From ZAX-1 sp046533095 (GTDB lineage: Bacteria; Bacillota; Clostridia; Lachnospirales; Lachnospiraceae), in NCBI GenBank assembly GCA_046533095.1, contig JAJQRA010000004.1:90775-154774 (forward strand): a stretch of 64,000 nucleotides of DNA, read 5' to 3'. A program made the position numbers and the translations under genes. This document shows positions 42,219-51,516 of this stretch, piece by piece; positions within the stretch are counted from its first letter, which is position 1, and each line of letters starts with the position of its first letter. The notes under the pieces were generated by a model, which worked only from the letters and a program-made list of their open reading frames with translations, was not told where the DNA came from and did not search any database.

Positions 42219-43283
42219 CTACTGTTTCCCCACTTTATGAATATAAATGCAATTTGGCCTATCAATCTCAATTGGCCTGCCTTTCATCAAATAGCACTTT
42301 TTCTCAAGGTCTACAACGAATACCGTCATCTGGTTCGTATCGTGGTTTAGGCTTACAAAATGTCTGCCGTCCGGAAAAATACCGATGGTCTTTGGATAGT
42401 CGCCGCTTATATCGGAACTACAAAACTCCGTCAATTCTCCGGTCGTTTGATTCACTTCAAAAATAATGACCGTATCCGCACCTGCATTTGAACAGTATAG
42501 GTACTTGCCGTCCTGCGAAAATTCCATTCCGGATGCACTGCCGCTTGTAGCCTTTGCATCGGGCATTGTGCGTACTGTCTGTATATATTCAAATTTAGGA
42601 CCGTCATATGTAAAGTTATAAGAATATACATCCACACAGTTACGCAGTTCACACAACAGATAGGCAAATTTTCCATCTGCGCTAAAGCGCAGAATCCGAG
42701 GGGCTGAGTCTAGTTGCGTCCTTAGTACATCTGCCAGTATCAGTTTCCCTTCCTCATAATCCAATTTATAAATCTTCACATGATCAAGCCCGCCATCAAC
42801 TGCACAAAGGTATCTGTTCCTTCCCGGCGTTAGCTGCACGCAATTGACATGCGGGCGGGAACTTCTTATGACAACGCTTCGGCCCACACTAGCATGGAAG
42901 ATACCATCTGCAATTTCACCTATACTTCCATCTTTATCTAAATGCATCATCGTTACCCTTGCATCATGATATCCGGCAATAAACAAATAGCGGTTTGTAC
43001 CATCTACGTCTACATAGCAGCCACGCATTCCCCCGATTTTCTTCTGGTTTAAAAATTGCAAATCACCATCCGGCAATATTTTAAAAGCTTCCACGCCCTC
43101 ATCTGCAATGGAATACAGGTATTGTCCATTCGCTGATACCGTTAAATGTGATGGGTTATTGATGGGGACTACCTTTCTCTCCACCATCGCTCCTTTCTCT
43201 TCGTCTATGTCATAAATATGAATTCCCACACTTGTCCCATGTGTATAGGTACCCACATAAGCCACATATTTATCTTTTTTCAT
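42219..43283 (-). CDS. 6-phosphogluconolactonase-like beta-propeller protein
   Basis: 354 residues of the YbhE/lactonase family, seven-bladed propeller. Seen: VGTYTHGTSVGIHIYDID at the start, SHLTVSANGQYLYSIADEG, HVNCVQLTPGRNRYLCAVDGGLDHVKIYK, GSASGMEFSQDGKYLYCSNAGADTVIIFE, and SLNHDTNQMTVFVVD. Probably hydrolyses 6-phosphogluconolactone, though related propellers have other substrates. AGGAGG precedes the ATG. Confidence 0.85.
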   Translation of the reverse strand: MKKDKYVAYVGTYTHGTSVGIHIYDIDEEKGAMVERKVVPINNPSHLTVSANGQYLYSIADEGVEAFKILPDGDLQFLNQKKIGGMRGCYVDVDGTNRYLFIAGYHDARVTMMHLDKDGSIGEIADGIFHASVGRSVVIRSSRPHVNCVQLTPGRNRYLCAVDGGLDHVKIYKLDYEEGKLILADVLRTQLDSAPRILRFSADGKFAYLLCELRNCVDVYSYNFTYDGPKFEYIQTVRTMPDAKATSGSASGMEFSQDGKYLYCSNAGADTVIIFEVNQTTGELTEFCSSDISGDYPKTIGIFPDGRHFVSLNHDTNQMTVFVVDLEKKCYLMKGRPIEIDRPNCIYIHKVGKQ

Positions 43284-43444
43284 TTGCTGATTCCTCCTAT
43301 CCTTTTACGGTTCCTTTTTTACGTAGTTTCTTACGTTTTCTTTTTTAGGGTAATCTTCTTGTGTTTCCGTTTGCGCAATTTCTCTGTGTTTCTTCTTTAT
43401 CTTATCTCTTCATGTACCTATTATATCGAAAAACAAGTGCATTA

Positions 43445-44680
43445 TCAACACATTGTGGACATTTTTAAACGTTTTTTCCATTCATAGAAAAAGAGGGCCA
43501 GCAATGTCAAAAATAAAGTAGCAAGCAAAGCCACGCTTGAAATAGCCGCACCTAATATTTTATATTCCCTTACGAGCAAGTTTGAGCAGAATAGCCCTAA
43601 AAGTGCGGAAACCAGATAAGCAATCCCTACTTTTCCCTGTGCCCGCATAGTTGTCAACGCATAAAATAGGACAACGGAAAGTGCGGAAAACCCTCCCGCC
43701 AATACCAAGATCAAAAGCTCTGCTTTATACGCTGCCAAGTCAACTCCAAAAATAAGCGATAAAACCGGAATCCCCAAAAATGCACAGACAAGTTCTACCC
43801 CGATTGTTAAGATAATGATTGCAACTGCCATTTTACCAACCACCGCAAGGAATTTTCTATCCTCTTTTTCATTCCACATCACACCTAAGGTACGTAGCAT
43901 TGGTTTTAGCACAAAGATACTCATTAGATTGATTGTAAAGGTAGGGAGGTATAAAATATTAAAAAAAGCCTGCATTTCGTAAGAAGACGGTAGTTTATCA
44001 ATTGCATATTTTGGTGCATTTATGATGTAGTTGTTTAAAAAAGTGGACAAAAACAGCGGAAAACAATCCTTTATCACGGTCCCTATTTGATCGGCGCGAA
44101 AAGATGGACGTTCCTTAGTATAATTCGAAATCAGCCTTACATCATATAATATAAAAAGCAGTAGGTTGGTCAGAGTCAAAGAAATGATCGAAGCAAGGAG
44201 ATTTTTTGTAAGCATATCAACCATAAAAAACACGGCAACAGAAAGTACCATTCTGATAAAAACTGATTTCCCTGCAAGATCCAGCCTTTCGTTTAACTGA
44301 AATTCACCTTGGTATGTTTCGCTAAGTCCATCTACAAAGCGAAAGAAAATAAGTCCAAAGCAAACTCCCGCTTTTTCTATCGAATATCCACTTAAGATGA
44401 TAAAAGCTGCCCCACACAGGATCATGGCAAGGTCTACCGCCCACCTTGCCGATACATAGACCCCAAAGCTGTAGACCTTTTTGGTATCTGTAACCTGATA
44501 TACCCGCATTCCAAAATCTGCCATCGCATTTAAAACTGTTGCCGTTGCAAATGCAATCGAAAACATCCCCCCTTGATCTACTCCATTTATTCTTGTAACA
44601 AGCAGCAATAAAACAAAAGACAAGGCAGCCGCACAGATACTTGCAACGATGTTCCAAATAACTTCACTTCTATTTATCAT
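43445..44680 (-). CDS. Wzx-type polysaccharide flippase
   Basis: 411-residue protein of the MATE/polysaccharide-exporter superfamily with about 12 hydrophobic helices and few charged residues apart from loop regions; begins SEVIWNIVASICAAALSFVLLLLVTRI. Expected to flip lipid-linked polysaccharide repeat units across the membrane. It is the last gene of the polysaccharide block. The duplicated end of the preceding glycosyltransferase gene lies exactly before its start, so its ribosome site (TAGGGTG) falls in repeat sequence. Confidence 0.83.
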   Translation of the reverse strand: MINRSEVIWNIVASICAAALSFVLLLLVTRINGVDQGGMFSIAFATATVLNAMADFGMRVYQVTDTKKVYSFGVYVSARWAVDLAMILCGAAFIILSGYSIEKAGVCFGLIFFRFVDGLSETYQGEFQLNERLDLAGKSVFIRMVLSVAVFFMVDMLTKNLLASIISLTLTNLLLFILYDVRLISNYTKERPSFRADQIGTVIKDCFPLFLSTFLNNYIINAPKYAIDKLPSSYEMQAFFNILYLPTFTINLMSIFVLKPMLRTLGVMWNEKEDRKFLAVVGKMAVAIIILTIGVELVCAFLGIPVLSLIFGVDLAAYKAELLILVLAGGFSALSVVLFYALTTMRAQGKVGIAYLVSALLGLFCSNLLVREYKILGAAISSVALLATLFLTLLALFFYEWKKRLKMSTMC

Positions 44681-44685
44681 CCATT

Positions 44686-44803
44686 CACCCTATCGTTTCC
44701 CTTGCAAGAAAATAATACGTATCATAATTTCGTCTACTCTATTTATTTTCCACCCTATAGCTTCCCTAGCAAGAAAATAATACGTACCATAATTTCGTCC
44801 ACG
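44686..44803. repeat. 65-bp tandem duplication of the glycosyltransferase 3' end
   Basis: CACCCTAT at 44686 and 44751, followed in both by a GCAAGAAAATAATACGTA.CATAATTTCGTC block. The copy keeps a stop and provides the ribosome-site region of the next gene. Confidence 0.94.
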
Positions 44804-45666
44804 ATTCCCCTTCGAAACCGCTTTGGGTAGCATACTTTTTGCAACATATGCCCCAGATGGTATTTCTCATCTAAAAATAGCCGCAACACCTTTCTATCCT
44901 CCGGCTTTAAACGTTTTTCGTAATAGCCGGCAAATTCCTGCGTCTGCCCTTGTACATTTTTAAAATAATTATTTCGAAAAAATTTCTGAAACCGCCAAAT
45001 TTGAAACTTTATAAAACCTGTTCCTGCCGCACTTACATTCGTTTCATGCCTGCGATATTTTACCGTCACCCTATCGTCATAAATAACCGTTCCTAAGCCC
45101 GCACATAAAAGGTAGGTCCACCAGTCATGCCCGCAGGAATGCCTTGGCATATTCTTCCGCAGCAATTCGCAGGCACGTTGATTAAAAACACTGTGAAATC
45201 CCAAGGGCATACAGTCCACCAATGCATTGTAAAAGGAAGGGCGGACTGCCGATGCTTTCCTATGTTCTTGAAACTGCAAGGTAGAATTATACAAGTCATA
45301 GTTCGAAAAATAGAGCAATGGCCGACTGTTATCCTCCCGATCCATCTTTTCTACTGCCATGCGGATTTTCCCCGGAAGCCAGACATCATCTTGATCTGCA
45401 TAAGCAAAATAATCCCCATCGCCACAGTTTTCCACCAAAAAGAAGAAGCTCTCTATAAATCCAATGTTCTCTCCTACGATCAAATGAATCCGTCCCTGAT
45501 CCGCATATGGTTTTAGTATCGCCTTCGTTTGATCCTTAGAACCGTCATCCCTTACATAAATCTCAATATTTTTATAGCTTTGTGCCAATATACTATCAAT
45601 CTGCTCCGCAATATACGCTTCACCTTGATAGGCAGATAATAATACATTCACCCTTTTTTCTTCCAA
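44755..45666 (-). CDS. Family 2 glycosyltransferase (rhamnosyltransferase-like)
   Basis: 303 residues, GT-A fold: NVLLSAYQGEAYIAEQIDSILAQSYKNIEIYVRDDGSKDQT, then YFAYADQDDVWLPGKIRMAV with the DxD-like acidic cluster, and MPRHSCGHDWWTYLLCAG. It transfers a sugar to the lipid-linked repeat unit on the cytoplasmic face. The start is a TTG with AGGGGG about nine bases upstream, and this ribosome site is part of the 57-bp repeat derived from the upstream gene's 3' end; a GTG five codons later is the alternative. Confidence 0.88.
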   Translation of the reverse strand: MEEKRVNVLLSAYQGEAYIAEQIDSILAQSYKNIEIYVRDDGSKDQTKAILKPYADQGRIHLIVGENIGFIESFFFLVENCGDGDYFAYADQDDVWLPGKIRMAVEKMDREDNSRPLLYFSNYDLYNSTLQFQEHRKASAVRPSFYNALVDCMPLGFHSVFNQRACELLRKNMPRHSCGHDWWTYLLCAGLGTVIYDDRVTVKYRRHETNVSAAGTGFIKFQIWRFQKFFRNNYFKNVQGQTQEFAGYYEKRLKPEDRKVLRLFLDEKYHLGHMLQKVCYPKRFRRGIVDEIMVRIIFLLGKL

Positions 45667-45670
45667 ACTA

Positions 45671-45890
45671 ATTTCCCCCTACATCCAGTTCGCCACATCT
45701 TTTTCTAACGCATCGCCCTATATGTGAATTCCCCCTACATCCAGTTTGCCGCATCTTTTTCTAATGCATCACCACATATGTGAATTTCCCCCTACATCCG
45801 GTTCGCCACATCTTTTTCTAACGCATCACCACATATGTGAATTTCCCCCTACATCCAGTTCGCCGCATCTTTTTCTAACGCATCACCCCA
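45671..45890. repeat. 56-57-bp tandem repeat, four copies, echoing a DUF2142 gene end
   Basis: CCCCCTACATCC occurs at 45675, 45731, 45788 and 45845. The last copy contains the real stop (45875-45877) of the upstream gene; three further copies follow it, each still with GCRTTAG-type stop and an AGGGGG ribosome site. Confidence 0.97.
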
Positions 45891-47968
45891 AATGCAAATC
45901 CGATGGATACCATGGATAAATTTATCGTATATGCCGCAATCAAAAGCCTGTTTGTGTAATCCTTGTCCAGCATAATTGCCTTGTTTTGAAGCAGCAGCAT
46001 AATCAGTGGCAAGATAGGCAAGAAATACCTCCCCTGAACACCCATGACAAATGGGTATGTGATCGGCGTCCACCCAACTAGCATTGCCATCTCGATTAAA
46101 AAAAATATGCCTCCGCAAATTATGGCAATCCACAGCTTATGCTCATATGGAATCCATTCTTTTTCTCCCTTTATTCTAATCCCTGCCAAAAACAGAACAA
46201 AGATAAAGCATACAACCCAAAAAATCGGTATTCTAATATTCCATGAGCCCATTATGACGCCAAACATCGAAGTAATATACTCTCCTGTTTGTGTGCTAAG
46301 TGTGCGAAGCACCAGCCTGATAAAGGATAGGGGATGCTCCCAAAGAAAGGACAAGACATACGTTGGCGTTGGCTTTCCCGGCCAGCTTACCATATGCCGT
46401 GCGGCTCCCCCTACGATATCGGCAGATTTCAGCCTAAAATTCAAGAACGATATGAGTGCCATCACTACCGGCAAACCCCATGCATACCGTAGATACCTTC
46501 CCAAACTCTTGTTTTTCGTTTTATTCGGCAAGCCCCTTTCACCCGGTAGATCATTCTTTCTTCCACCAAGTTTTTTCATCGGTATTAGTACAACGAGAAA
46601 ACAAATGGGCAAATAGGCTCCACTTTTCGCCGTAGCCAGCAATGTTCCACTGATCAGCAACGGCAGCCACTGTTTCCATGAAAATTTTTCTTCCTTATAA
46701 ATCAAATGCAATGCCTGTGCGATATAAAGATAGGACAGCCCAAAAATCAATGCGTCATAGGACAATGTAGATACTTGGTGCATTACCATCGGGGAAATTG
46801 CAATCACGGTAAACATCGTTTTTCCAAAAGGTGCTTTTTTGATCGCAAAACGAGCCATTAAAACGAAAGCCAGCAGATTAAAGAACCTCCCCAGATACAA
46901 AAGTGGCAACGTCCCAAGCCCCAACAGCCTTGCCAGTACAAATCCAACCGCTGCCGGATAGTAAAAATAGTCCAATACCCCTACCGTTTCCTGTTCCACC
47001 TGCACCAGCTCAGCATTCTTTAAAGGCGTAATGAAGCCATAAAAAGCCGTACTATAAGTAAGGCGCGACGTTTCATCGCTTAGCCCACTAAGCAGCATAT
47101 CATCTGTTCGCCCGGTTACGTAACCTTTATCGCCCTGTTTTATCCCCATCATTTTATTGGACACATCATAAGTGGAATAATAATGTGCGGATTCATCGGG
47201 CGCCGCCATAGGCGTTATAAATCCACTATAGCACAGTCCAATCAGTATGGAAAGCGCCACAAATGCATTGTGGATCATCGGTTTCCTTTTATATAAAAGC
47301 CAAAATATAAAAATCGTTGCCGCTCCATAGAAGAAAAAACTAAGATAGGACGCCACCTTTAGGCTTGCGCCCATGCTTATAATTGCTTTAAAATATAAAT
47401 CTGTATTTTGCATTTCCCCATTCAAAAACAGGCTACCCAACTTGTCCTTTTCTTGATCCTGATCTTTGCCTTTTATCAGCCTGTTAAAAGAAACCTTTGT
47501 ATCTTCGTCCAATTGCAGGATCTGGATCTTGATGCGATACGTCTTTCCCATTGTACTTTTTTGTACCTGATCAAGCATTAAAGAATAGTATTTTTTTTTC
47601 GCCACCCCCATCTTTTGCAGGTCTGTTATTTCTGTTACGAGGCATTGTTTGCGATCTTCATCATACAATTCTGTTTTTATCGTACCTTTCCAATTCTTTC
47701 CTTTTCCATTTAAATACAAGGTAACGCCTAAAAATGTATTTTCATTGATTGTAAATGACTGTTCATATTCCATGCCTTCTTCTAGATAATAGGCTCTATC
47801 CTCTGTCGTACCAAACGTTTTTTCAATACTTTCATTGGTAAATGGAGCAACTAGTGCACTGTAATTATTAAATATATATAGTCCTATGATGGTTGCCGTC
47901 AAGGCAAAACCCAAAAAAACCTTATTTTTTTCTACCCATACCCTTATTTTTTGTATCATTGTATCCAT
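45875..47968 (-). CDS. DUF2142 membrane protein, copy 1
   Basis: 697 residues. An N-terminal helix, an extracytoplasmic region of ~170 residues, then about ten membrane helices in the DUF2142 pattern (GFITPMAAPDESAHYYSTYDVSNKMMG, with the conserved PDExxH motif; ISPMVMHQVSTLSYDALIFGLSYLY). These resemble GT-C fold glycosyltransferases. The start at 47968 follows TTAGGAGGGG; upstream in-frame Met codons overlap the preceding gene. Probable role: adding a sugar or lipid-linked residue on the outer membrane face during polysaccharide assembly, by analogy only. Confidence 0.82.
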   Translation of the reverse strand: MDTMIQKIRVWVEKNKVFLGFALTATIIGLYIFNNYSALVAPFTNESIEKTFGTTEDRAYYLEEGMEYEQSFTINENTFLGVTLYLNGKGKNWKGTIKTELYDEDRKQCLVTEITDLQKMGVAKKKYYSLMLDQVQKSTMGKTYRIKIQILQLDEDTKVSFNRLIKGKDQDQEKDKLGSLFLNGEMQNTDLYFKAIISMGASLKVASYLSFFFYGAATIFIFWLLYKRKPMIHNAFVALSILIGLCYSGFITPMAAPDESAHYYSTYDVSNKMMGIKQGDKGYVTGRTDDMLLSGLSDETSRLTYSTAFYGFITPLKNAELVQVEQETVGVLDYFYYPAAVGFVLARLLGLGTLPLLYLGRFFNLLAFVLMARFAIKKAPFGKTMFTVIAISPMVMHQVSTLSYDALIFGLSYLYIAQALHLIYKEEKFSWKQWLPLLISGTLLATAKSGAYLPICFLVVLIPMKKLGGRKNDLPGERGLPNKTKNKSLGRYLRYAWGLPVVMALISFLNFRLKSADIVGGAARHMVSWPGKPTPTYVLSFLWEHPLSFIRLVLRTLSTQTGEYITSMFGVIMGSWNIRIPIFWVVCFIFVLFLAGIRIKGEKEWIPYEHKLWIAIICGGIFFLIEMAMLVGWTPITYPFVMGVQGRYFLPILPLIMLLLQNKAIMLDKDYTNRLLIAAYTINLSMVSIGFAFGVMR

Positions 47969-47984
47969 TTCCCCTCCTAATTTT

Positions 47985-50129
47985 CTAATGATAAAGGGAA
48001 ACACACAGCTTCCATACACCATAAAGCAAAACAAACGACATTGTGCCAAATACTAGTTCCGAATATAAGATACTACTCATGGTACTTTTGATTTTTCCAC
48101 TTCCGGCAACCAATAAGAACGGAAAAATAGTAGGCATAAGGTATCTTGACTGTACTCCATTAATTGTATCAAGGCCAACCGGAGTGAACGCAATATAGAG
48201 ACTTGTAAACACCAAAGCCATGGCAACTGCACATGCTAGAAACACATAGCCTTTGATCTGTATCTTGGTGCTATGCACATCAAATTTATTTCTGTCTGTA
48301 AACGTGACGAAACAAAGGACTACTACAATCAGCATAAAAAATGGTGCCCTCCCTAAGTGGGCAAACGCTGTGGCGGCATCCGATAAACGTATCATTGAAA
48401 AATATTCTCCACAAAACCTCCACATGGTCAACGCGTATTCAAACGGATGATTAAGGATAAATTTCGTCTGGAGTATCGCATTTACATCTGATCCACCCCT
48501 TGCATCACTAATACCGCTCCCACTTGTCACAACAAAGGGAAGTAGAAAGCTTAATACTACAAGTACGATTGCAAACGTGACCAGCATCCCATACATTCGA
48601 TAAGCCTTCCTACTCTTAAACTTGTTCTTCCCAACAAAATACAGGATAGCCATAAGGGGAAAGTAGATTGGCTTAGGCCCCAGCGCCAAGAAAAAGGCGA
48701 TCACCATAATAGCAAGATCCTTTTCTTGCGCCTTTTCTTGCGGTTGGCAAAGCTCATTGAAAAAATAGGCCAACGCAAGATAGAGAAAGGCATTCACCCA
48801 ATAATCGTAACTGTAATTCGATGCCAAAAACATAGAAGTTGGAAACAGTGCGATGGTAGCCATAATATACTTTCCGGTTTTAAGTTTTTTTATGGCAATC
48901 GAAACAATCAACGAATAAACCAGCACATTTGCAAATCGGCCGAACAGAAATAAAAAAGAAAAAGGAAAGTTAAGGCTTCTCCCAATAAATAAAAATATGC
49001 CTGCCGGAACATGCCCGATCCGGCTGTACAGTTTAAAAATGTCTTTCCATGTTTTCTCCGACACCCGATGATATCCAATGTCGTACTGCGTATTTTTTTC
49101 TGAAAGTCTTTCCGGACGGATCGTTGCATCATAGTAATCTTCAATGGCAATGGATCTAATGTCTTCTTCTGCTTTCGTTGTATGGACGGATTTTACAAAA
49201 GATTGTGCAACAGCCAATGGATAGTGCGTTTCTTCATCCCATGCCACCAATGATATCGGAAAAACGATGGCCATCATCAGTCCGGCAAGCAGCGAAATGG
49301 CAAGAAAAAGCTTCGCCGCATCCCCCCTATACTTTACTAGCGCCAATAAAATCAAAAGAACAGATTCGATAAACACCCATCTATAACCAATAAACCCTGT
49401 CCCTCTTATGTAGGAAAACACCACTTCCAGTAGTATCGAAAGTATCGTAGCCAAACTGACGATTCCCATAGATCTACCTATTTTTTTTATGTTCACGGTT
49501 ACTTTCTTAAGCCGATTGCCAAGCAGGAAACACAACCATCCAGCCAAGAAAAGGATGTCCAAAACAAGCGCATACAAAAGGACAGGCAAGAGCCTCTTTA
49601 AAAGACCCTTCTCCTGATAAACCGCATCATACGAATCGCTTATCTGTACTTTAAGGGCAGTAAAACTACCGAATACCTCCACTGCAAATTCTTGGTACAT
49701 TCTTTTGGGTATCACAAATGTAACGGTTTGATCCCCTTTTTCCATGGTTGCGACAGCAACATTTCCATTGAATTTTTCTTGATTGAACTCTTTATATTGT
49801 AGATGTATTGCTGTATCTTGCGCCATCGGCATATCAAATGATAGTTCCACACACGAAACATCCTGATGAACATCCTTATAGTTTGCACGAACCGCGTCTT
49901 TCTTTGGAATGTATTCCCCCTGATTGATAGCATATCCGGATATTTTCGTTGGATCGCCAAGTTCCATCCTATCGCCTGCAATCACAAAGTTTTTAATGTC
50001 CCGCGGTGCATTTTTAAGATTGCATAGAACCAAAATGCTTGTAAACAGTACAAAAATAAGGGGAATAACGAAAGCGGCCTTTCCTTGGCCTTTTATTCTC
50101 TGTATGATAAAATGATACTGACTCCTCAT
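47985..50129 (-). CDS. DUF2142 membrane protein, copy 2
   Basis: 714 residues with the same architecture as the next gene: an N-terminal helix, extracytoplasmic beta-rich region, then multiple helices with SLVAWDEETHYPLAVAQSFV (the WDExxH motif in place of PDExxH) and FPTSMFLASNYSYDYWVNAFLYLALAYFF. The two copies are old paralogues. GGAGGG lies 8 bp before the ATG. They sit next to one another with a 16-bp gap and are co-transcribed. Confidence 0.82.
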   Translation of the reverse strand: MRSQYHFIIQRIKGQGKAAFVIPLIFVLFTSILVLCNLKNAPRDIKNFVIAGDRMELGDPTKISGYAINQGEYIPKKDAVRANYKDVHQDVSCVELSFDMPMAQDTAIHLQYKEFNQEKFNGNVAVATMEKGDQTVTFVIPKRMYQEFAVEVFGSFTALKVQISDSYDAVYQEKGLLKRLLPVLLYALVLDILFLAGWLCFLLGNRLKKVTVNIKKIGRSMGIVSLATILSILLEVVFSYIRGTGFIGYRWVFIESVLLILLALVKYRGDAAKLFLAISLLAGLMMAIVFPISLVAWDEETHYPLAVAQSFVKSVHTTKAEEDIRSIAIEDYYDATIRPERLSEKNTQYDIGYHRVSEKTWKDIFKLYSRIGHVPAGIFLFIGRSLNFPFSFLFLFGRFANVLVYSLIVSIAIKKLKTGKYIMATIALFPTSMFLASNYSYDYWVNAFLYLALAYFFNELCQPQEKAQEKDLAIMVIAFFLALGPKPIYFPLMAILYFVGKNKFKSRKAYRMYGMLVTFAIVLVVLSFLLPFVVTSGSGISDARGGSDVNAILQTKFILNHPFEYALTMWRFCGEYFSMIRLSDAATAFAHLGRAPFFMLIVVVLCFVTFTDRNKFDVHSTKIQIKGYVFLACAVAMALVFTSLYIAFTPVGLDTINGVQSRYLMPTIFPFLLVAGSGKIKSTMSSILYSELVFGTMSFVLLYGVWKLCVSLYH

Positions 50130-50199
50130 CTTTTTTGCCCTCCAAAACCCCTTCCCCGTTCATACATTTTTCCTCCACTATCTTAACAGGTTTGCATAA

Positions 50200-50358
50200 A
50201 CTGTCTTAAATTCCTATCTCCCCATATGATTGCGTATCGTACGATCAAAATCGTTTCGCCAACTGCCTTAACCCACATATAATTGCGTATCGTACGATCA
50301 AAATCGTTTCGCCAACTGTCTTAACTCTTATCTCCCCGTGTTATTGTGTATCGTACTA
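50200..50358. repeat. 53-61-bp tandem repeat, three copies, echoing the LCP gene end
   Basis: TGCGTATCGTACGATC at 50231 and 50284 and a diverged TGTGTATCGTACTACTC at 50345. TATCTCCCCRTRTKATTG recurs at 50214 and 50329. The units contain TATCGTACGATCAAAATCG. The real stop of the LCP gene is at 50328-50330. Confidence 0.93.
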
Positions 50359-51404
50359 CTCAATCCTTTCACCGTGTCCGAAGCTACATAGGCATCATTT
50401 GCATAGAGGAATTGGTGAAGCTCTACTACATTCGCTTCTAAATCTATCGGAATTACCACATCGCCAAGACTTCCTGACCCTACATTGCCTGACTCGGATG
50501 CAAACGGAAATCCTGTATTTTCACCCATGCTATATTTTGCCGCTTGACTGACAAGTCCAAGGAGCTCCGTTGTACTAAGGCTTGTCGATACTTGCGGCAG
50601 CACTTCATCTAGCATACCATTTAAGGTCATAAGGTTTGCCTTCTTTGCTTTTTCGAACATTTTCGTGATGACAAGCCTTTGGCGCTCTGTCCTTTTATAA
50701 TCCACACCCGTCGTATAGCGGATACGTGCATATGCGGTAGCCTGTACGCCATTTAATAATTGTAGTCCGGGAGATATATTGGTGGCATCCTGCCCGGTCA
50801 GCTCTGCAATTTCATCAATATAGCCCCCAAGATGCACTGCTTCTTCCGGTGCCACATCAATCTCTACTCCACCCAGCAGATCAATCGCTTTTACCAACGC
50901 ATTAAAGTCAACAGCGACATAATCCGTTATATTTAAATCCAAATTCGTATTCAGCATATTAATTGCCTGTTGCGGACCACCGGTAGCATAGGCCGCATTT
51001 GCTTTTCGAAAGGTATCGTCCCCAATGTCTAAATAGGTGTCACGATACACGGAAGCCATTTTAATTTCGCCGGTGTCTTTATTAATGCTTGCAATGATAA
51101 TCGTATCACTGTTCCCACGCTCAAAATTGCCGTTCGAGCGGTTGTCCAGACCAAACATTGCGATGGTTCTATATCCCTTCATCCCCTTTTGCGTATTGAG
51201 GTCCAATTCATTTGTTTTAAGGTCATCCATTTCAATTTTGATCGAATGTAGTTTGTTTAGTTTGCTAAATGCGAACACTACAATAAGAAGCACCAGCAAT
51301 AGGATCATTGCTACAATTGTAAAAATCAGCTTCCGCCTTTGCCTCTTTTTTTTACTAATTGCCTTCCTTTTAGACAGATTGTTTGATGGTTTCAGTTTAC
51401 TCAC
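50328..51404 (-). CDS. LytR-CpsA-Psr family protein
   Basis: 358 residues: basic N-terminus, one membrane helix (FTIVAMILLLVLLIVVFAFS) and an extracellular LCP domain with YRTIAMFGLDNRSNG, RGNSDTIIIASINKDTGEIKMASVYRDTYLDI, AINMLNTNLDLNITDYVAVDFNAL and YARIRYTTGVDYKRTERQR. LCP enzymes ligate polysaccharides or teichoic acids to peptidoglycan, fitting this locus. The start is a GTG at 51404 behind AGGAAGG; an in-frame GTG 12 codons upstream lies in an inserted MITE-like element and is not ancestral. Confidence 0.92.
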   Translation of the reverse strand: MSKLKPSNNLSKRKAISKKKRQRRKLIFTIVAMILLLVLLIVVFAFSKLNKLHSIKIEMDDLKTNELDLNTQKGMKGYRTIAMFGLDNRSNGNFERGNSDTIIIASINKDTGEIKMASVYRDTYLDIGDDTFRKANAAYATGGPQQAINMLNTNLDLNITDYVAVDFNALVKAIDLLGGVEIDVAPEEAVHLGGYIDEIAELTGQDATNISPGLQLLNGVQATAYARIRYTTGVDYKRTERQRLVITKMFEKAKKANLMTLNGMLDEVLPQVSTSLSTTELLGLVSQAAKYSMGENTGFPFASESGNVGSGSLGDVVIPIDLEANVVELHQFLYANDAYVASDTVKGLSSTIHNNTGR

Positions 51405-51428
51405 GCTATCCTTCCTACCTTTCTTTTG

Positions 51429-51516
51429 GTTACGATTCACAGCTAGCTGTGAAAGTAACGTCTATGTACACAAACTGCACAAAGAACGTGCAGTTTGGCA
51501 CATCAAACCCTTGCAC
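51429..51516. mobile_element. MITE-like element, family 1, right end missing
   Basis: GTTACGATTCACAGCTAGC through to ACAAACTGCACAAAGAACGTGC and CCCTTGCAC matches the 144-bp copy at 40677, then identity stops abruptly at 51516. It sits between the LCP ribosome site and the end of the upstream gene. Confidence 0.85.

Noticed and set aside
45671..45890. CRISPR array
   Set aside because: Units are contiguous with no unique spacers and copy the adjacent gene end, so they are tandem duplications.
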